A DNA stretch of 64,000 nucleotides from Apoderus coryli (lineage: Eukaryota > Arthropoda > Insecta > Coleoptera > Attelabidae). The notes beneath the pieces are model-generated. The model was not told the origin of the DNA. It saw only the letters and a list, made by a program, of their open reading frames with translations, and ran no database searches. A program made the position numbers and the translations under genes. The DNA lies in NCBI GenBank assembly GCA_911728435.2, contig OU452205.1:11662260-11726259 (forward strand). The letters run 5' to 3'. Below are positions 11,910-23,086 of this stretch, in pieces (positions within the stretch are counted from its first letter, which is position 1; each line of letters begins with the position of its first letter).

Positions 11910-12242
11910 AATTAAATAATAATAATATCTTTATTGTCTAACAAGTATTGCTACCCAATGACAAGACAAAATCTTACATAAACAAAAACAATTGGCTAGC
12001 ATTAGCATACAAAAATACCCAACTTAGAACTAACTGAAAAATAGAAAAATACCAAAAAGGAAATACACGCATCAAAACGAAAGAAAATTGGGAGGATTAC
12101 AAGAACAATTAATAATAACAATAAATAATTAACACATAAACATAATTCATCAAAACAAATCCAAATCAGTAGCCCGCAAACGTGTCTCTAAACTTTTCTT
12201 AAAAGAACCAAGCGATACATTAAAAAAATCAACGTTTTCATT

Positions 12243-13291
12243 AGGTTCGTTCCAACCCCCGGTTTTCGTATCGTCATGAAACTGTTAGGATCGATTACAG
12301 GCGCATGCGTTGGCCTGGCACGGTTTTATATCGTTACAGAAAAGATAGGTGGTTGGAACAGACAAAGGCTGATTTATTTTTAAATAGATACTTAAGTGTC
12401 GAAATTACAATTAATTTTAAGCTTTCTGAATACGTATATAGGTTTTTATTGTACCATGATCACCGTTTATACCACTTCGGTACGGTATAAACTCTTATCA
12501 TGAGTATATTTTTCAATATCCAAATAAAAAATATTAAATATGTAATAACGTAGCCTACTTATACTACATTTTCAATAAACCACTTAATTATTTGAATTGT
12601 GTCTATGCTCTCCTATAGGATATGTAAATCGTCTTTACTTGTATCAGTAGTGTAGTATCTTTACGCAAAGATAATAAATGAAAACAGCAATTTAATTATT
12701 CTATTCTGCATCAATTTATACATGTCTGAAATATAACTCAACAATGAATATCTTTTACCCCAAAACTATACAGTTTTATTTATCTACAAATTTTATGTAC
12801 AAAAACTATTAATACAAATAAACAAAATACATTAGTTATACAGGTCCGTCCACTCGTATGTATTTTAATATCGTTAATATATTACAAGTAGTGTCCAACA
12901 AATCACTGTCTCTGTCGTCACTCATTTTTCTTAAAATGTAATGTCTTATTTCTTTAAATCACTAAATAGTAGCACAACACAAACAATAATTAGTAGAACC
13001 CCAAAAAAACACAAAAATATACAAAAGCAAAAACGGTAGAGGTAAGAGACAAACACGGACAAAATGAAATAAATTGCGCATGTCAGTCGTGGATCAGTCC
13101 AAACGGTAATTGCTTTTCACCTGTGATCGAAATGACGGTGCTGAAACTGATTCTTGAACCGTCACAGGTTTGGTTGGAACGTTAACGAAATCGTACGATG
13201 AACGATCATCGCTCGGTTGGAACGCATTAAACGTATTGCGCATGAGCGTGACCGTACATTACACGATTTTTAGCGGGGTTGGAACGAACCT
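12243..13291. mobile_element. Non-autonomous TIR transposon (MITE-like) inside a LINE
   Basis: The ends are inverted repeats, AGGTTCGTTCCAACCCC on the left and its reverse complement on the right, flanked by a 3-bp duplication ATT (12240-12242 and 13292-13294). A 3-bp duplication points to PIF/Harbinger-like elements, though their usual target is TWA, so the superfamily is not settled. No transposase is encoded in 1,049 bp. Near the right end the terminal motif GGTTGGAACG recurs as direct repeats at 13172, 13215 and 13277, perhaps subterminal transposase sites. The element splits the LINE reading frame. Confidence 0.75.
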
Positions 13292-13316
13292 ATTAATGAC
13301 TAAACGGTTGCTGTAT

Positions 13317-13667
13317 TTAGAAGCCCGAAATAGCGGTAGATTCATAATTAGAACGAATCTGTGGCACCCAAAATAAACTAGCGCTTCTAGAGTGAACCCT
13401 AGGGACACGAAACCATAGCTGCTGAAGCAACCGAGGACAATCTAACATATTGTTGATCAACGTAAAGAGAAAGATCTGAGACGCGACGATGCGTCTGTCG
13501 GCCAACGGCCGAATTCCGAACCTTGTCAGTAACAGACCGTGATCACACCCACGAGGAGGAAAATATCCATCAATTTTAAATGACAAATATTTTAAAAACT
13601 TACGTTGGATACTCTCCAATCTCTGTATATGAACACGGTAGATGGGCGACCAAATGAATACATTCAT
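13317..13667 (-). pseudogene. LINE reverse-transcriptase C-terminal fragment
   Basis: The 116-codon frame carries WSPIYRVHIQRLESIQRKFLKYL, then LLLTRFGIRPLADRRIV, NNMLDCPRLLQ and VPRVHSRSASLFWVPQIRSNY (quoted in pieces), a run of blocks diagnostic for the region after the polymerase domain of Jockey-type LINEs. The frame is open but lacks the catalytic YADD part because the copy is 5'-truncated. It continues a few codons to a stop just before the inserted element at 13291. Confidence 0.8.
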
Positions 13668-13673
13668 TCATTT

Positions 13674-14875
13674 TTAAACTCTTCATATGTCATATATTAA
13701 TTGTTATTCTGACATTACATTTCATTATAAATACTACCTATGTGTCTTGAATATCAGTGCATTTTTTTACATATAATATGTTTATTATTTTCTGTGTGTA
13801 ACAGATGTCTTTGATTTATGAAAGAGATCAATCTGTAGGAACACTTATTCGTGCCTCAAGGGCACCTTTTTTTTTTTCTGTAAAAATCCCTTACAGTACA
13901 AATTAATAAATTTATTTTTCATTGGAAACGCGTTGCTTTAAAACAAAAGTGTCAAAACAAAGTCTCAGCCTAATTTTTTAAATAACTCAATTTTTTTATA
14001 TTTACAATAATTGAAAGGTAACTAAACACTTCTATTCCGAAAAAAATTGCTGCATCAGACACACGTGGCATTTACACAAACAAATCTCGTTCAGCAATAC
14101 CTACAACGTTCTATAGAGTATCTACCTAATCGTTCAGCGGTCTAAATAATTACAGTTCCCATGAATACGTTAGATTTTTTGTAGATTGTCCCACAAGTTA
14201 TTCATTGTCTAGTAATATTATTTAATTAAATATTTTTTTTACGGATGGCAAAGAAATGATGCCATGCTTTAATATTGGGAAAATACAGGCAAAAGTTACC
14301 AATGGTATAACTGCCTTTTATTTAATCATTACCAATACTTTTTGACCAGACAGTACGCGTATTCAACATACACACTTCTACGAGACTAAAACCGAAACCG
14401 GTTTTATCATAAAATTCAAAAGTATGGTGAGTGTTGTGTATACGGTCTCCGCGTTCTCTTACCGTGTCTCAGATAAGTTAAAGTTCCTTCGTAATACCGG
14501 GTTCAGTACAAAAACCCTTCTTCCAGGTAGTAAAAGTGACGGATTTGATACAGGCTCTCTTGTTGTTATGTACACCTGGGTTTTATATAATAGCACATAA
14601 CTAACTAACTAATAATGTATACAGCCTTTTGCTCTGCAGGTATAAAATTAAATGCTACTTCTCATTTTGTGTAAAACCTAGGTAAAATGAAACGGATGTA
14701 AAAATACCATGAAGGGTAATGTAGAATATGGTTGCAACATTGAGATATTATCCACCTGGTTCAAAAAATATTAGATGCAATAAAAATCATAAAATTTGCC
14801 TTTTTTAACTATATGTAATAAAAGTGATAGCTCTTATTCACTCTAAATACTCTTCAACCAAAACGAGTTCCAGGC
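13674..14875. other. Gene-free stretch
   Basis: AT-rich sequence with homopolymer runs (for example around 13866-13880). No gene, RNA or transposon end recognised. Confidence 0.35.
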
Positions 14876-15559
14876 TATACAGGGTGATTGATTATGGTTG
14901 CAACAAACGAAAACTGGAGATTCCTGAAAACAATTCAAGCATTTTTTGCCATTGAACCCATGTCCGGAAATGCTTCGTTATCGAGATACAGGGTGTCCAA
15001 ATTTAGTGGTTAAATTAGCATTTTTGTTCATTTCTCAAAAACTAGCTAACCGATTTTGACAAAATTTTACATGCATTTGGGGACCGATAACCTAAAATAA
15101 TCTGCATTGTTTTGACCCTGATTAACTGTTCATTTGCGTGGATATAGGGGGCATTTGGATAAATTTTACACAAGTTAATTAAAGACAGCTTTGACAAGCT
15201 TCATTATTTTAAATGATTACTTTTTTAAAAAGAGCAACTTATAAGCTACAAAAAAGTTAGTTACGTCGGTGTTGTGGTTTCTACCATTTGGAAACCGATA
15301 AATTCCAAGTTAATGGTAGATTTATATCAAAATAACGTTTACCAGAAAACAAAATGAAAAATCAAAGTTGCCGTGCAAAACGATTAAATAATAAATTATT
15401 TAACAACAAATTTTAAGGCCTATCAGTACAATTAAAAATTTAACAATAAAAAAACTCGAAATCAAAATAAGAAAATTCATAACAACTGTTCAAATTGCCC
15501 TCCATTGACAGTAATGCACATTCTTCTTTCAACTAATCAATTTGTAGCTCTAATAAGGA

Positions 15560-16212
15560 TATTATGATCGTTTCCTATTTATCTAGCAGCTTCATGAACT
15601 CTCTCCAGTAGTTGGTTTTCATTTATAATTGGTACACTGTAAACCAATTGGGTCATGTACCCCCATAAATAGAAGTCGAGCGGATTCAGATCCGTGATCT
15701 TAGAGGCCACTCAATGGGTCCTGCCAAACCAATCCAATTGTTTGGAAACAGTTGATTTAAAACTTCTGTTACTTGTCTACCACGATGCGCAAGAGTTCCG
15801 TTCATATTGATATCACATGTTTTGAACAATATGCAGAGGTACATCCTCAAAAAATTCGAGTAGGTGCGGTTTTGTAGAAAATGACTGTATTGATTTGAGT
15901 TTAAATGCCCATTAAGTACGAACAACGGCAATAATTGATTGTTAAACATGCCAACCAAAACATTGATATTAAAACGTTCTTGAAAATTTCGCCGCCTAAT
16001 AGCACGAGGGTTGTTTAAAGACCATACACGTTCATTATGGTTTGTATTTATGCCATTTCTAGTAAAAGTTGCTTCATCTGACCACAGCACTTTCTATAAA
16101 ATTTTTTCATCTTCTTGATGCTTACCACGAACCCAATTACAAAATAGTAGGCGCCTTTCATGGTAGGGCCTGGGCATCTTGAAGACGATAGGGATACAGC
16201 ATTTCTCGATTT
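15560..16212 (-). pseudogene. Transposase C-terminal part (DDE domain)
   Basis: After the LINE insertion the frame resumes with VWRVLNREMLYPYRLQDA, matching VWRILKRQLLYPYTIS of the relative at 19600-20592. The first catalytic block is LWSDEATFTRNG (about 16055-16090). After RFNINVLVGMFNNQLL and NGHLNSNQYSHFL the second catalytic block, normally DGAPAH, is degenerate (MNGTLAHRGRQ, Asp lost). The third block reads DLNPLDFYLWGYM (near 15670). Frameshifts separate the first two blocks. The enzyme is inactive. Confidence 0.75.
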
Positions 16213-16832
16213 AATACTCTCCAAACACAAGATAACAACCTGACAGAGGAAATTAAAGTCCGAATTCAGAGTGGAAACAAATATCTCTATGCGCTAAAGT
16301 CAGTACTAGCATCGAAGAACATCTCGCGAATAACAAAAATTACAGTTTATAAGACCATTATACGACCGACTGTTATGTATGCTAGCGAAACCTGGACCCT
16401 GACCAAGGACAACGAACGAAAATTGAGAATCTTTGAGAGGAAGGTTCTGCGCAAGATTTTTGGACCACTGCGAAGCCCAGAAACACAACAGTACCGAATA
16501 AGAACCAACCAAGAAATAGCAGAATTATACAAAGATCCAGATATTGTGAAGGAGATAAAGACAAAAAGACTGCAATGGGCGGGTTACGTACAAAGACAGC
16601 CTGACACACGGATGATAAAATTGGCTTGGGAGGGAGTACCAGTGGGACGAAGACCTTTGGGGCGCCCCCGAATGAGATGGCAGGACAACATCAAAACAGA
16701 CCTAAGGGCCATTGGGATAGAGTACGACCCAGCATTGATGGAAGATCGACAACAATGGAGGCGAATAGTACAGTCGGCCAAGACCCACCCCGGGTTGTAG
16801 AGCCATGGAGTATGAAACAGTTGTTTGAGTTG
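16213..16832 (+). mobile_element. LINE 3' fragment inserted in the transposon
   Basis: A + strand frame (open to the TAG at 16798-16800) encodes only the C-terminal tail of a LINE: YASETWTLTKDNERKLRIFE, VLRKIFGPL, RLQWAGYVQRQPD and GRRPLGRPRMRWQDNI. This is the region downstream of the reverse transcriptase in RTE-like arthropod LINEs. The copy is heavily 5'-truncated and ends in a GTTGA-type short repeat (about 16815-16835) instead of poly(A), which fits RTE-like elements. It interrupts the - strand transposase, so it inserted later. Confidence 0.8.
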
Positions 16833-17072
16833 AGTTGATATTCTTCTACTGCTTATTTCGGATCGTCTAAAACAAAATCCACTATGTTTTCTTCAGTTTG
16901 AATATTTAGACGATGCGGTCGTTCGTTAACTCTAGGTAAAATGCTCCCTTTTGTTCTAAGCCTGTGAAATGTAGCCGTAAATGTTTTGTAATATGGATGA
17001 AGTCTATTAGGATACCATTTGCATTGCATAACAAAACACCATATCTGCATATTCTTCAATTAAAAAACTCAT
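16833..17072 (-). pseudogene. Transposase N-terminal part (DUF4817-like HTH)
   Basis: From ATG at 17072 the frame reads MSFLIEEYADMVFCYAMQM and hits a stop, then resumes in a neighbouring frame as YKTFTATFHRLRTKGSIL and ENIVDFVLDDP, and with one more shift ISSRRIS. These are the helix-turn-helix blocks of insect Tc1-type transposases, comparable to LFQRIHQRLWENRSF and NEVEQNPTTS in the copy at 20592. The coding sequence is then cut by the LINE insertion at about 16832. Confidence 0.7.
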
Positions 17073-17682
17073 TTTAATTTAAAAAAAAAAAACATTCGCA
17101 ATATGAAAAACAACTATGAAATTATAAAACAATTTTAACTAATTTAAATTTGTTGCTGTCAAAGTTTTTTTTTTTATTGTTGCGACATTCGTTTTCTAGG
17201 GCAACATTGATTTTTCATTTGGTTTTCTGGTAAACGTTATTTTGATTTAAATATACCATTAACTTGCAATTTATCGATTTCCATAAAAATGGTAGAAATC
17301 ACATCGACGTAATTAACTTTTTTGCAACTTATAAGTTGCTCTTTTTAAAAAAGTAATAATTTAAAATAATGAAGCTTGTCAAAGCTGTCTTTAATTAATT
17401 TATGTGTAAAATGTACCCAAATGCCCCCTATATCTACGCCAATGAACAGTCGATGAAAGCCAAAATAATTCAGATTATTTTAGGTTATCGGTCCCTAAAT
17501 GCATGTAAAATTTTGTCAAAATCGGTTAGCTAGTTTTTGAGAAATTAACAAAAAAGCTAATTTGGACACCCTGTATCTCGATAACGAAGCATTTGCGGAC
17601 ATCGGTTCAATGGCAAAAAATGCTTAAATTACTTTCAGGAATCTCCAGTTTTCGTTTGTTGCAACTATAATGAATCACCCTG

Positions 17683-18049
17683 TATAGATGTCCTTCGAAA
17701 GCCATTTAAAAAAAATCCAAAATAAATGATTTTTATATAAAAATAAAAAAAATCATGATTTATTTGATTTTTTTAAAATTTATATTATTATAATGTGATG
17801 CTTTGTTCCAAATTATGATTTTTTATTCATCAGCACTTCATTTATTATTTCTGACTTTCTGATTACTGTAATTTGTCTAAACAAAACTAGGAATAGAAAA
17901 GGCGTCCAAATTTATGTTTATATAAGATCTTCAATGAAAATTAAAAATAATTTGTTTTTCTGTTGTTTTGCATTGTTGCGTTTTGAACTGTTTTATTCAT
18001 GGGTTCGATAAAAATGACGTATGGCTACATTTTAAAAATATTGTGAATA
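17683..18049. other. Gene-free stretch
   Basis: AT-rich DNA between two TIR-type repeats; nothing recognised. Confidence 0.35.
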
Positions 18050-18708
18050 TATACAGTGTCCCAAATATAAGAAATGAACTATAGTTATGTTTTTTTAAAT
18101 GAAATGCCCTGCATATGAATATATTTTTAGATTCCCCGTTCAAAATAAACCTAACTTTCATTAAAGTACATCTCACCTAAACCTGACAGTTTTTTAAATA
18201 TTTTAATTTTTATAAAAACCTAGACTTAATTTGAATGCAAAAATTCACACCTCTTCGTTTGTTCTTTTTAAGCCAGTCTGGGCTGATAAATATACCCACT
18301 CATCACTTCTTACGCCAAATATAAAAAACTGCCAATAATAAATACAGGTTGTCCAATAATATAAGTTATATGAACGTAATTGATTGAAGCGTTTAGGGCT
18401 TGGTTTAGGCGCTATTCGATAGACATAGTTCCATCTGAAAATGGGTTTCGTCGTCTCAGACAACCTCAAAATGGGTATATCCTTCTTTATCTTATTATCA
18501 TCAAATCAAATTGAAAATATACTATACAGTAGGTACATTTAAAAAAAAAATCATAATTTTCGCCCAAACTCATAAAACGATGTGTTTTTTCTATTCTTCT
18601 ATCATCGGCCGTTAAACCTACTAAATGTTTGCTAAATTAAACGATTTTTTATGTTTAATAATAACAAATTTACCAATGATGGGCAGTTAATTTGGATTAC
18701 CCTGTATA
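18050..18708. repeat. MITE-like element with Tc1/mariner-type ends
   Basis: The left end TATACAGTGTCCCAAAT and the right end, reverse complement TATACAGGGTAATCCAAAT, are imperfect inverted repeats around 660 bp of non-coding DNA. The ends resemble those of the transposons at 14880 and 19316, so I infer a non-autonomous relative. Confidence 0.5.
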
Positions 18709-19315
18709 TTATTAGTATACTCTCATTTTTTGCAGGTTCTGTAGCTCTGCATCTCTAATGCACCGCCTCTGATATGCAACAATCAATGTCCCCTTTTACA
18801 GTTTACATCTGCACCTAAAAAACCAATTACTATATAATTCCAACCGTAAAACAATTAACTACGTAGCCGCTCCAATTTTTCGTTGGTTTAAATGATCCCA
18901 ACCCAGTTTTAAAAACCAATTACCTCGACACCCCACTTTCTATAAGTACTAAACATTCGAGAGAAAAAATATAATTATAACTCCCACCCATCTTTTCGAA
19001 AAAAGACACCCTTATAATAATAATATAATATTAACTGTTTTCCATCCCTCACCCCAAAATATAAATCTATCTATTCTACATATGTGGAACGCTTAATCGG
19101 TCCTACATCCACCCTTATATAAGCGCTGTTCTGCAGTGATTGTAATGCAATATTGCTTATTGTGATATTGGATAATTTATTATATTTAATATTGCCACTT
19201 TTAGCTATTGTTTGCTTACAGCAGGAATAATGAAATTTTCAAATTGCTATAAAGCTACTCAGGAAGGAAGTTTTAGAGTTACTGTTTTAATTTTGTTTTT
19301 GAAGTATGCTTATAA
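18709..19315. other. Gene-free stretch, pyrimidine-rich in its middle
   Basis: About 18770-19110 is unusually C/T-rich on the + strand compared with its surroundings and shows no transposon signature. TATATAAG at 19116-19123 lies 19 bp before a GCAGTG. No gene can be supported. Confidence 0.3.
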
Positions 19316-20947
19316 TATACAGTGTGATTGACTCCAAGCTGCTAAATGTATTTGAACCGCCAATGTTCTCTACACAAAAAAGGTACTCTTAGTCATAAGC
19401 TCTAAAGTCAACTTGTTGAAAAAGATGGTCAATTTCTTGAAATAAATTTAATTTTTTCTGCTAATTAAAGGAAATTTATTTAACGTTAGAACAAGCAACA
19501 AAACCAAACGATAACCTCAAAATTGCTAAATTAAAAAAAAAAAACAATAACAAATCATACACAGTTAAATTAAATGTTCGAAATGTCCGCCGTTAGCTTC
19601 AATGCACGCAGCAATTCTTCGACGCATTTACTGTCTAACACGCAGGAAAATGTCCCGAATTATGTCGCAAGATGCAACAATGCGCTCTCAAATTGGTCCA
19701 CATTTTCGACTGGAGTAGCGTAGACTAGGGTTTTGAGGTGGCCCCAAAAGAAAAAATCTAAACAATTAAGGTCGGGAGATCGTGTGGCCAAGGGTGTGGA
19801 CCTCCACGACCAATCCAACGGTCTTGGTATTCATCATCCAAGTATTGACGAGCAACCAAACTAAAGTGGGCCGGAGCTCCATCAGGCATAAAGTACATGT
19901 TTTGTCTTACTTGAAGCGGTTCCGGCAGTACTTCTTCTATAAATTGTCGATAATCTGTACCGTTTAATCTGTTCGGTAAAAAATGTGGGCCTATTAAATG
20001 ATCATTGACGAAGCCAGCCCAAACATTCACGGAAAATTGTTGCTGATGATGGCCTTCTGCAATTTCATGTGGATTTTCTTCAGCCCATATGTGCATATTG
20101 TGAAAATGATTCATCGGTAAACAGAACTTCGGCTCCAAACTGAGGAATTTGAGCTATTTTCTCTTGCATCCAGATGGATGCAAAATATCCAATCCAATCT
20201 TAGCGGAAAATCTCTTGGTAATAGGCTTGTACTCTTTGGATATGGTATAGGGATACAAAAGTTGTCTTTTCAAAATTCTCCAAACCGTCGAATGAGGTTG
20301 GTTTAAGTTGTGAGCAATTTTACTTGTGGTCGGATTTTGTTCAACTTCGTTGAGGACAGCCTCTTGTTGGGGGATTGGCAACTTCCATAGGCCACCATTA
20401 TCAGAAGTATTCTTTTTAAAACTTCTATTTTCCCATAGTCGTTGGTGAATGCGTTGAAACAAGTTATGGTGTGGTACTTGGCGATCAGGATGTCTTTCTT
20501 GATACAACCGCCTTGCTTCTGCCGAATTACCGCTCGCCATTCCGTACAGGTAATGGCATTTCGCACATTTCAGCGTTTGTGTAATTATTCATTTTTAATT
20601 TTGTAATACAAATTTACGTTTTGCAGGTACAAACTTAATGTTACTTTTTTTTTTAATAAACAAACAACAAACTTGTTCTTTTGACAGAAGGTTACTTTTG
20701 TTTGAAAATTCAAAGCCTACTTGATAAAAAATTATTAAATTTTTTTTACACAAACGCTGAAATGTGCGCAAGGCGTTAATTTTTTTACGGTTTGCCGAAT
20801 TTTGAAAAGACCACTCTTCTATCATTTTAATTTATTTAAAAGAATTGACCATGCTTCTCAACAAGTTAATTTTCCTCGAAAACCCTCAACTTTAGAGCTT
20901 ATGACCAAAATTATCTTTTTTGTGTAGAGAACATTGGCGGTTCAAAT
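19316..20947 (-). mobile_element. Second long-TIR Tc1/mariner-type transposon, right end truncated
   Basis: The left end TATACAGTGTGATTGACT and its following 110 bp are repeated inverted at about 20830-20947. The right copy stops at GGTTCAAAT and lacks the outermost roughly 30 bp, so it has lost that end. The left arm lacks about 27 bp that the right arm keeps. A frameshifted transposase on the - strand fills the interior. Confidence 0.8.
19600..20592 (-). pseudogene. Tc1/mariner-type transposase (DUF4817 HTH plus DDE), frameshifted
   Basis: The most complete transposase of its family here. It would start at ATG 20592 (MNNYTNAEMCEM); one extra base shifts it into the frame with LYGMASGNSAEARRLYQERH, the DUF4817-type helix-turn-helix, then NEVEQNPTTSKIAHNLN and VWRILKRQLLYPYTIS. 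The first catalytic Asp is in VLFTDESF (about 20110-20130), after which the frame shifts to GHHQQQFSVNVWAGFVND; the second Asp is in FMPDGAPAHF (about 19875-19905); the third is in RSPDLNCLDFF (about 19755-19785) after another shift. All three catalytic acids survive but at least three frameshifts make it inactive. Confidence 0.85.
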
Positions 20948-21908
20948 GGGTATCTTAATACCGTACTTTTTCCAGTAGCGTAGAATTTGGGGAGAAAAAC
21001 ACCCACTACTCCTTCAAAATCTTTACCAATTATGAATTGAAAAACAAAACTTGCACAAAACATAGCTTATTATCATTAGAAAATATTTACAAAAGCTGTC
21101 TTCTGTACGATAAACTGTTCTGGAGATATTCGCAAAAAACGGATTTTTTTTTTCAATTTCAACACCCTGTATCTCGAAAATGATGCATTTTAGAGTGTAA
21201 GTTAATAGAAACTTTTTTTCATATTTTTGGACGAGCTCTGACATCCTAAAGTCCTGCGCATTTAATTTAATCTTATAACTAAACCATTTAATTTAATTCC
21301 AATTAATTTGAAATAATGAATTTCCTTTTCACATATGAATTAATGTAACTTTCCTGTAATTCCCCCATTACATATCACTGAAGATGAAGAAGAGAACACG
21401 TTTCTCGAAACATGCATGGTAAATGTTAATTGATTAGGAGCAAATATATTATATTCATTTGTGGAGCAGACGTAATTTATTCATCTTTGAAATCAATTAA
21501 TTAATTTGAATAACAATAAAATACCTAGTTGGGATATGTGGGAAAGGTAGGGGGTAGCTAGTAGAGAGTTGTCTTTTTGGTAGCTGCCTCGAGAGTGAGT
21601 AGTAGTGTCTAGTATTTTTGCACTTAATAGTATGTTCTTGTCTGTCAAAGAATTTTTTAACTAGAGGCTCAATGGATATGTTGTGGTTATCTCTTATTAT
21701 TGGACACCATGTATACAATCACTGTACTAAGTCAAGCGTAGATCCCACCTGTTTATAATATCTAATGACACACTCTATTGTTGTCTAACCACACAGGTAA
21801 GTCCGGTTTCTAATAATTATTATTGTGTTAATTTTTCCATATAAAATGGCCAAGTAAGTTTTATATAAAATTCATAGCTATTCAAATTATAATTCAGTAT
21901 ATACATAT
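20948..21908. other. Gene-free stretch with a transposon-end fragment
   Basis: At 21160-21190 the sequence CAACACCCTGTATCTCG resembles an inward part of the Tc1/mariner-type repeat arms listed here (compare 14985-15000). No gene recognised; the remainder is AT-rich. Confidence 0.35.
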
Positions 21909-22458
21909 ATTTATCAAACTAGGTCTTGTTTATGAAAGAAGGCCTTGTTGAAGCTCTGGCATTATAATTTGTTAAAAGATATTATGGAACGAATAAAGGT
22001 ATTGATATGCTTTTGGCCTAACCCTAAGATTTTCAAAATTACGCCAAGTAACAGGTCAGCAAGCAGGGCCGGGTAGCCTAGACGGGATCATACTCTGACG
22101 ACCATCGAAGTGCAGCTCTGTGTAGCGCGGCTACGTTTGGATGGGTGACCGTTTGGGGGGTTTATTAAAGACGGTACTTGACAGGGTGGCCCATCTAGGC
22201 TGAAGAATGAATGTTGCGTGGTAGTAAAATGATAGTGAGTACAATATGTCGTGAAAACACACAATAAGCCTTTCAAGGCTGAAGTACGCCATTCGTACAC
22301 GCCGGGAGCTATAATTAGAGCGTACCGAGGTGTGCGAGTGTAGGAGCAGAAGGATGAAAAAAAAAACAGGACAGCAAAAAACAATTATATGTCTTGGGTT
22401 ATTTTTTTTTATTAATCAAAAAGGCTTTCTATCATAAACAAGACCTAATTTGATAAAT
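21909..22458. mobile_element. MITE with ~40-bp terminal inverted repeats
   Basis: The left end ATTTATCAAACTAGGTCTTG and the right end (reverse complement ATTTATCAAATTAGGTCTTG) match over about 40 bp and enclose no transposase. The flanks may share a 3-bp TAT duplication, too short to be sure. Its interior is enlarged by the SINE at 22063-22364. Without the SINE and one duplicate it would be about 235 bp. Confidence 0.7.
22063..22364 (+). mobile_element. 5S rRNA-derived SINE
   Basis: The head (about 22090-22165) resembles the internal promoter half of 5S rRNA: CCATCGAAGTGCAGC corresponds to the A-box region, GCGCGG to the intermediate element, and TTGGATGGGTGACCG is an almost exact C box. A body of about 190 bp unrelated to rRNA follows, then an A-run (22357-22366). 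The insert is bounded by AACAGGTCAGCAA (22050-22062) and AACAGGACAGCAA (22365-22377), a 13-bp target duplication with one mismatch. This is the structure of a 5S-type (SINE3-like) retrotransposon copied by a LINE machinery. It encodes no protein; transcription by RNA polymerase III is expected for the family. Confidence 0.75.
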
Positions 22459-23086
22459 TATTTTGAGTCAAACCAAATTATAGCTATTTTCATGAGTAAG
22501 ACTTCGACTTTCCCTACTGCCTCTATTTTCAGCCCCACAATAAAAAGTGTTGACCTAAAAGATGCAGAATCTTAGTACCATTATTGTAGTAATATTTTTT
22601 TCTTAACTTATATTGGCACATTTTGCATAAAAATGCATTTTTAATACGAGCATATCTATTCAAGAACTAAAAAAATTATTTGCAGCAATTTCCTATGGTC
22701 AATTTCCAGAACAGAACAGCATTTTTTCCCGAATGTTGTACGACTATTACATCCGGAGATAATATGATACCTGTTCACCCTTGTAAATCCATAGATATAT
22801 CCAATGATGTTTCGTTATGTAACTCCAATGGCTAACACCTTGACTTGTATGGAATCATAAGCAGAAGTTCACTCAATATTGTAGACGGCCCGAGACTAAT
22901 GCTATAATAAGTCTTGTTTAATATGCAGCAATTTTAGAAACATATGACGCATACCAATTTTCTCGTTTCTTTTATAGATACAAGTCAGTAACAAGCGATA
23001 ATCCAATTAAAACACACACAGCAAATTTTCTTTTTTCTTGTATGGTTTCGTTTGTAGAGCTGACAAAGCCACATTAAAAAATATAC
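22459..23086. other. Gene-free stretch
   Basis: No coding potential, RNA gene or repeat boundary recognised. Confidence 0.35.

Larger units (their letters stand above)
11910..13673 (-). mobile_element. 5'-truncated Jockey-like LINE, interrupted by a TIR element
   Basis: On the - strand the reverse-transcriptase C-terminus (13317-13667) is followed, beyond an inserted element (12243-13291), by the last coding block ENVDFFNVSLGSFKKSLETR (about 12180-12239), a 3' UTR and the tail ACAATAAAGATATTATTATT at about 11920-11940. Such a polyadenylation-like signal plus AAT-rich tail is typical for Jockey/R1-group LINE 3' ends. The 5' end, near 13673, lacks the catalytic domains. The insertion sits cleanly between two conserved coding blocks, so it came later than the LINE. 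Confidence 0.8.
14880..17682 (-). mobile_element. Tc1/mariner-type transposon with ~520-bp inverted repeats
   Basis: The left arm (14880 to about 15405) and right arm (about 17155-17682) are inverted copies of each other; both ends read CTATACAGGGTGATT outward-in, with TATA flanks consistent with a TA target. Between them lies a broken transposase on the - strand (start at 17072, end near 15560) of the IS630/Tc1 superfamily with a DUF4817-like head. A 3' LINE fragment (about 16213-16832) has inserted in the opposite orientation and splits the transposase. Long arms of this kind also occur on the related copy at 19316. Confidence 0.85.

Noticed and set aside
22088..22384. 98-codon minus-strand ORF
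   Set aside because: Antisense to the 5S-derived SINE; open by chance, with no recognisable domain.
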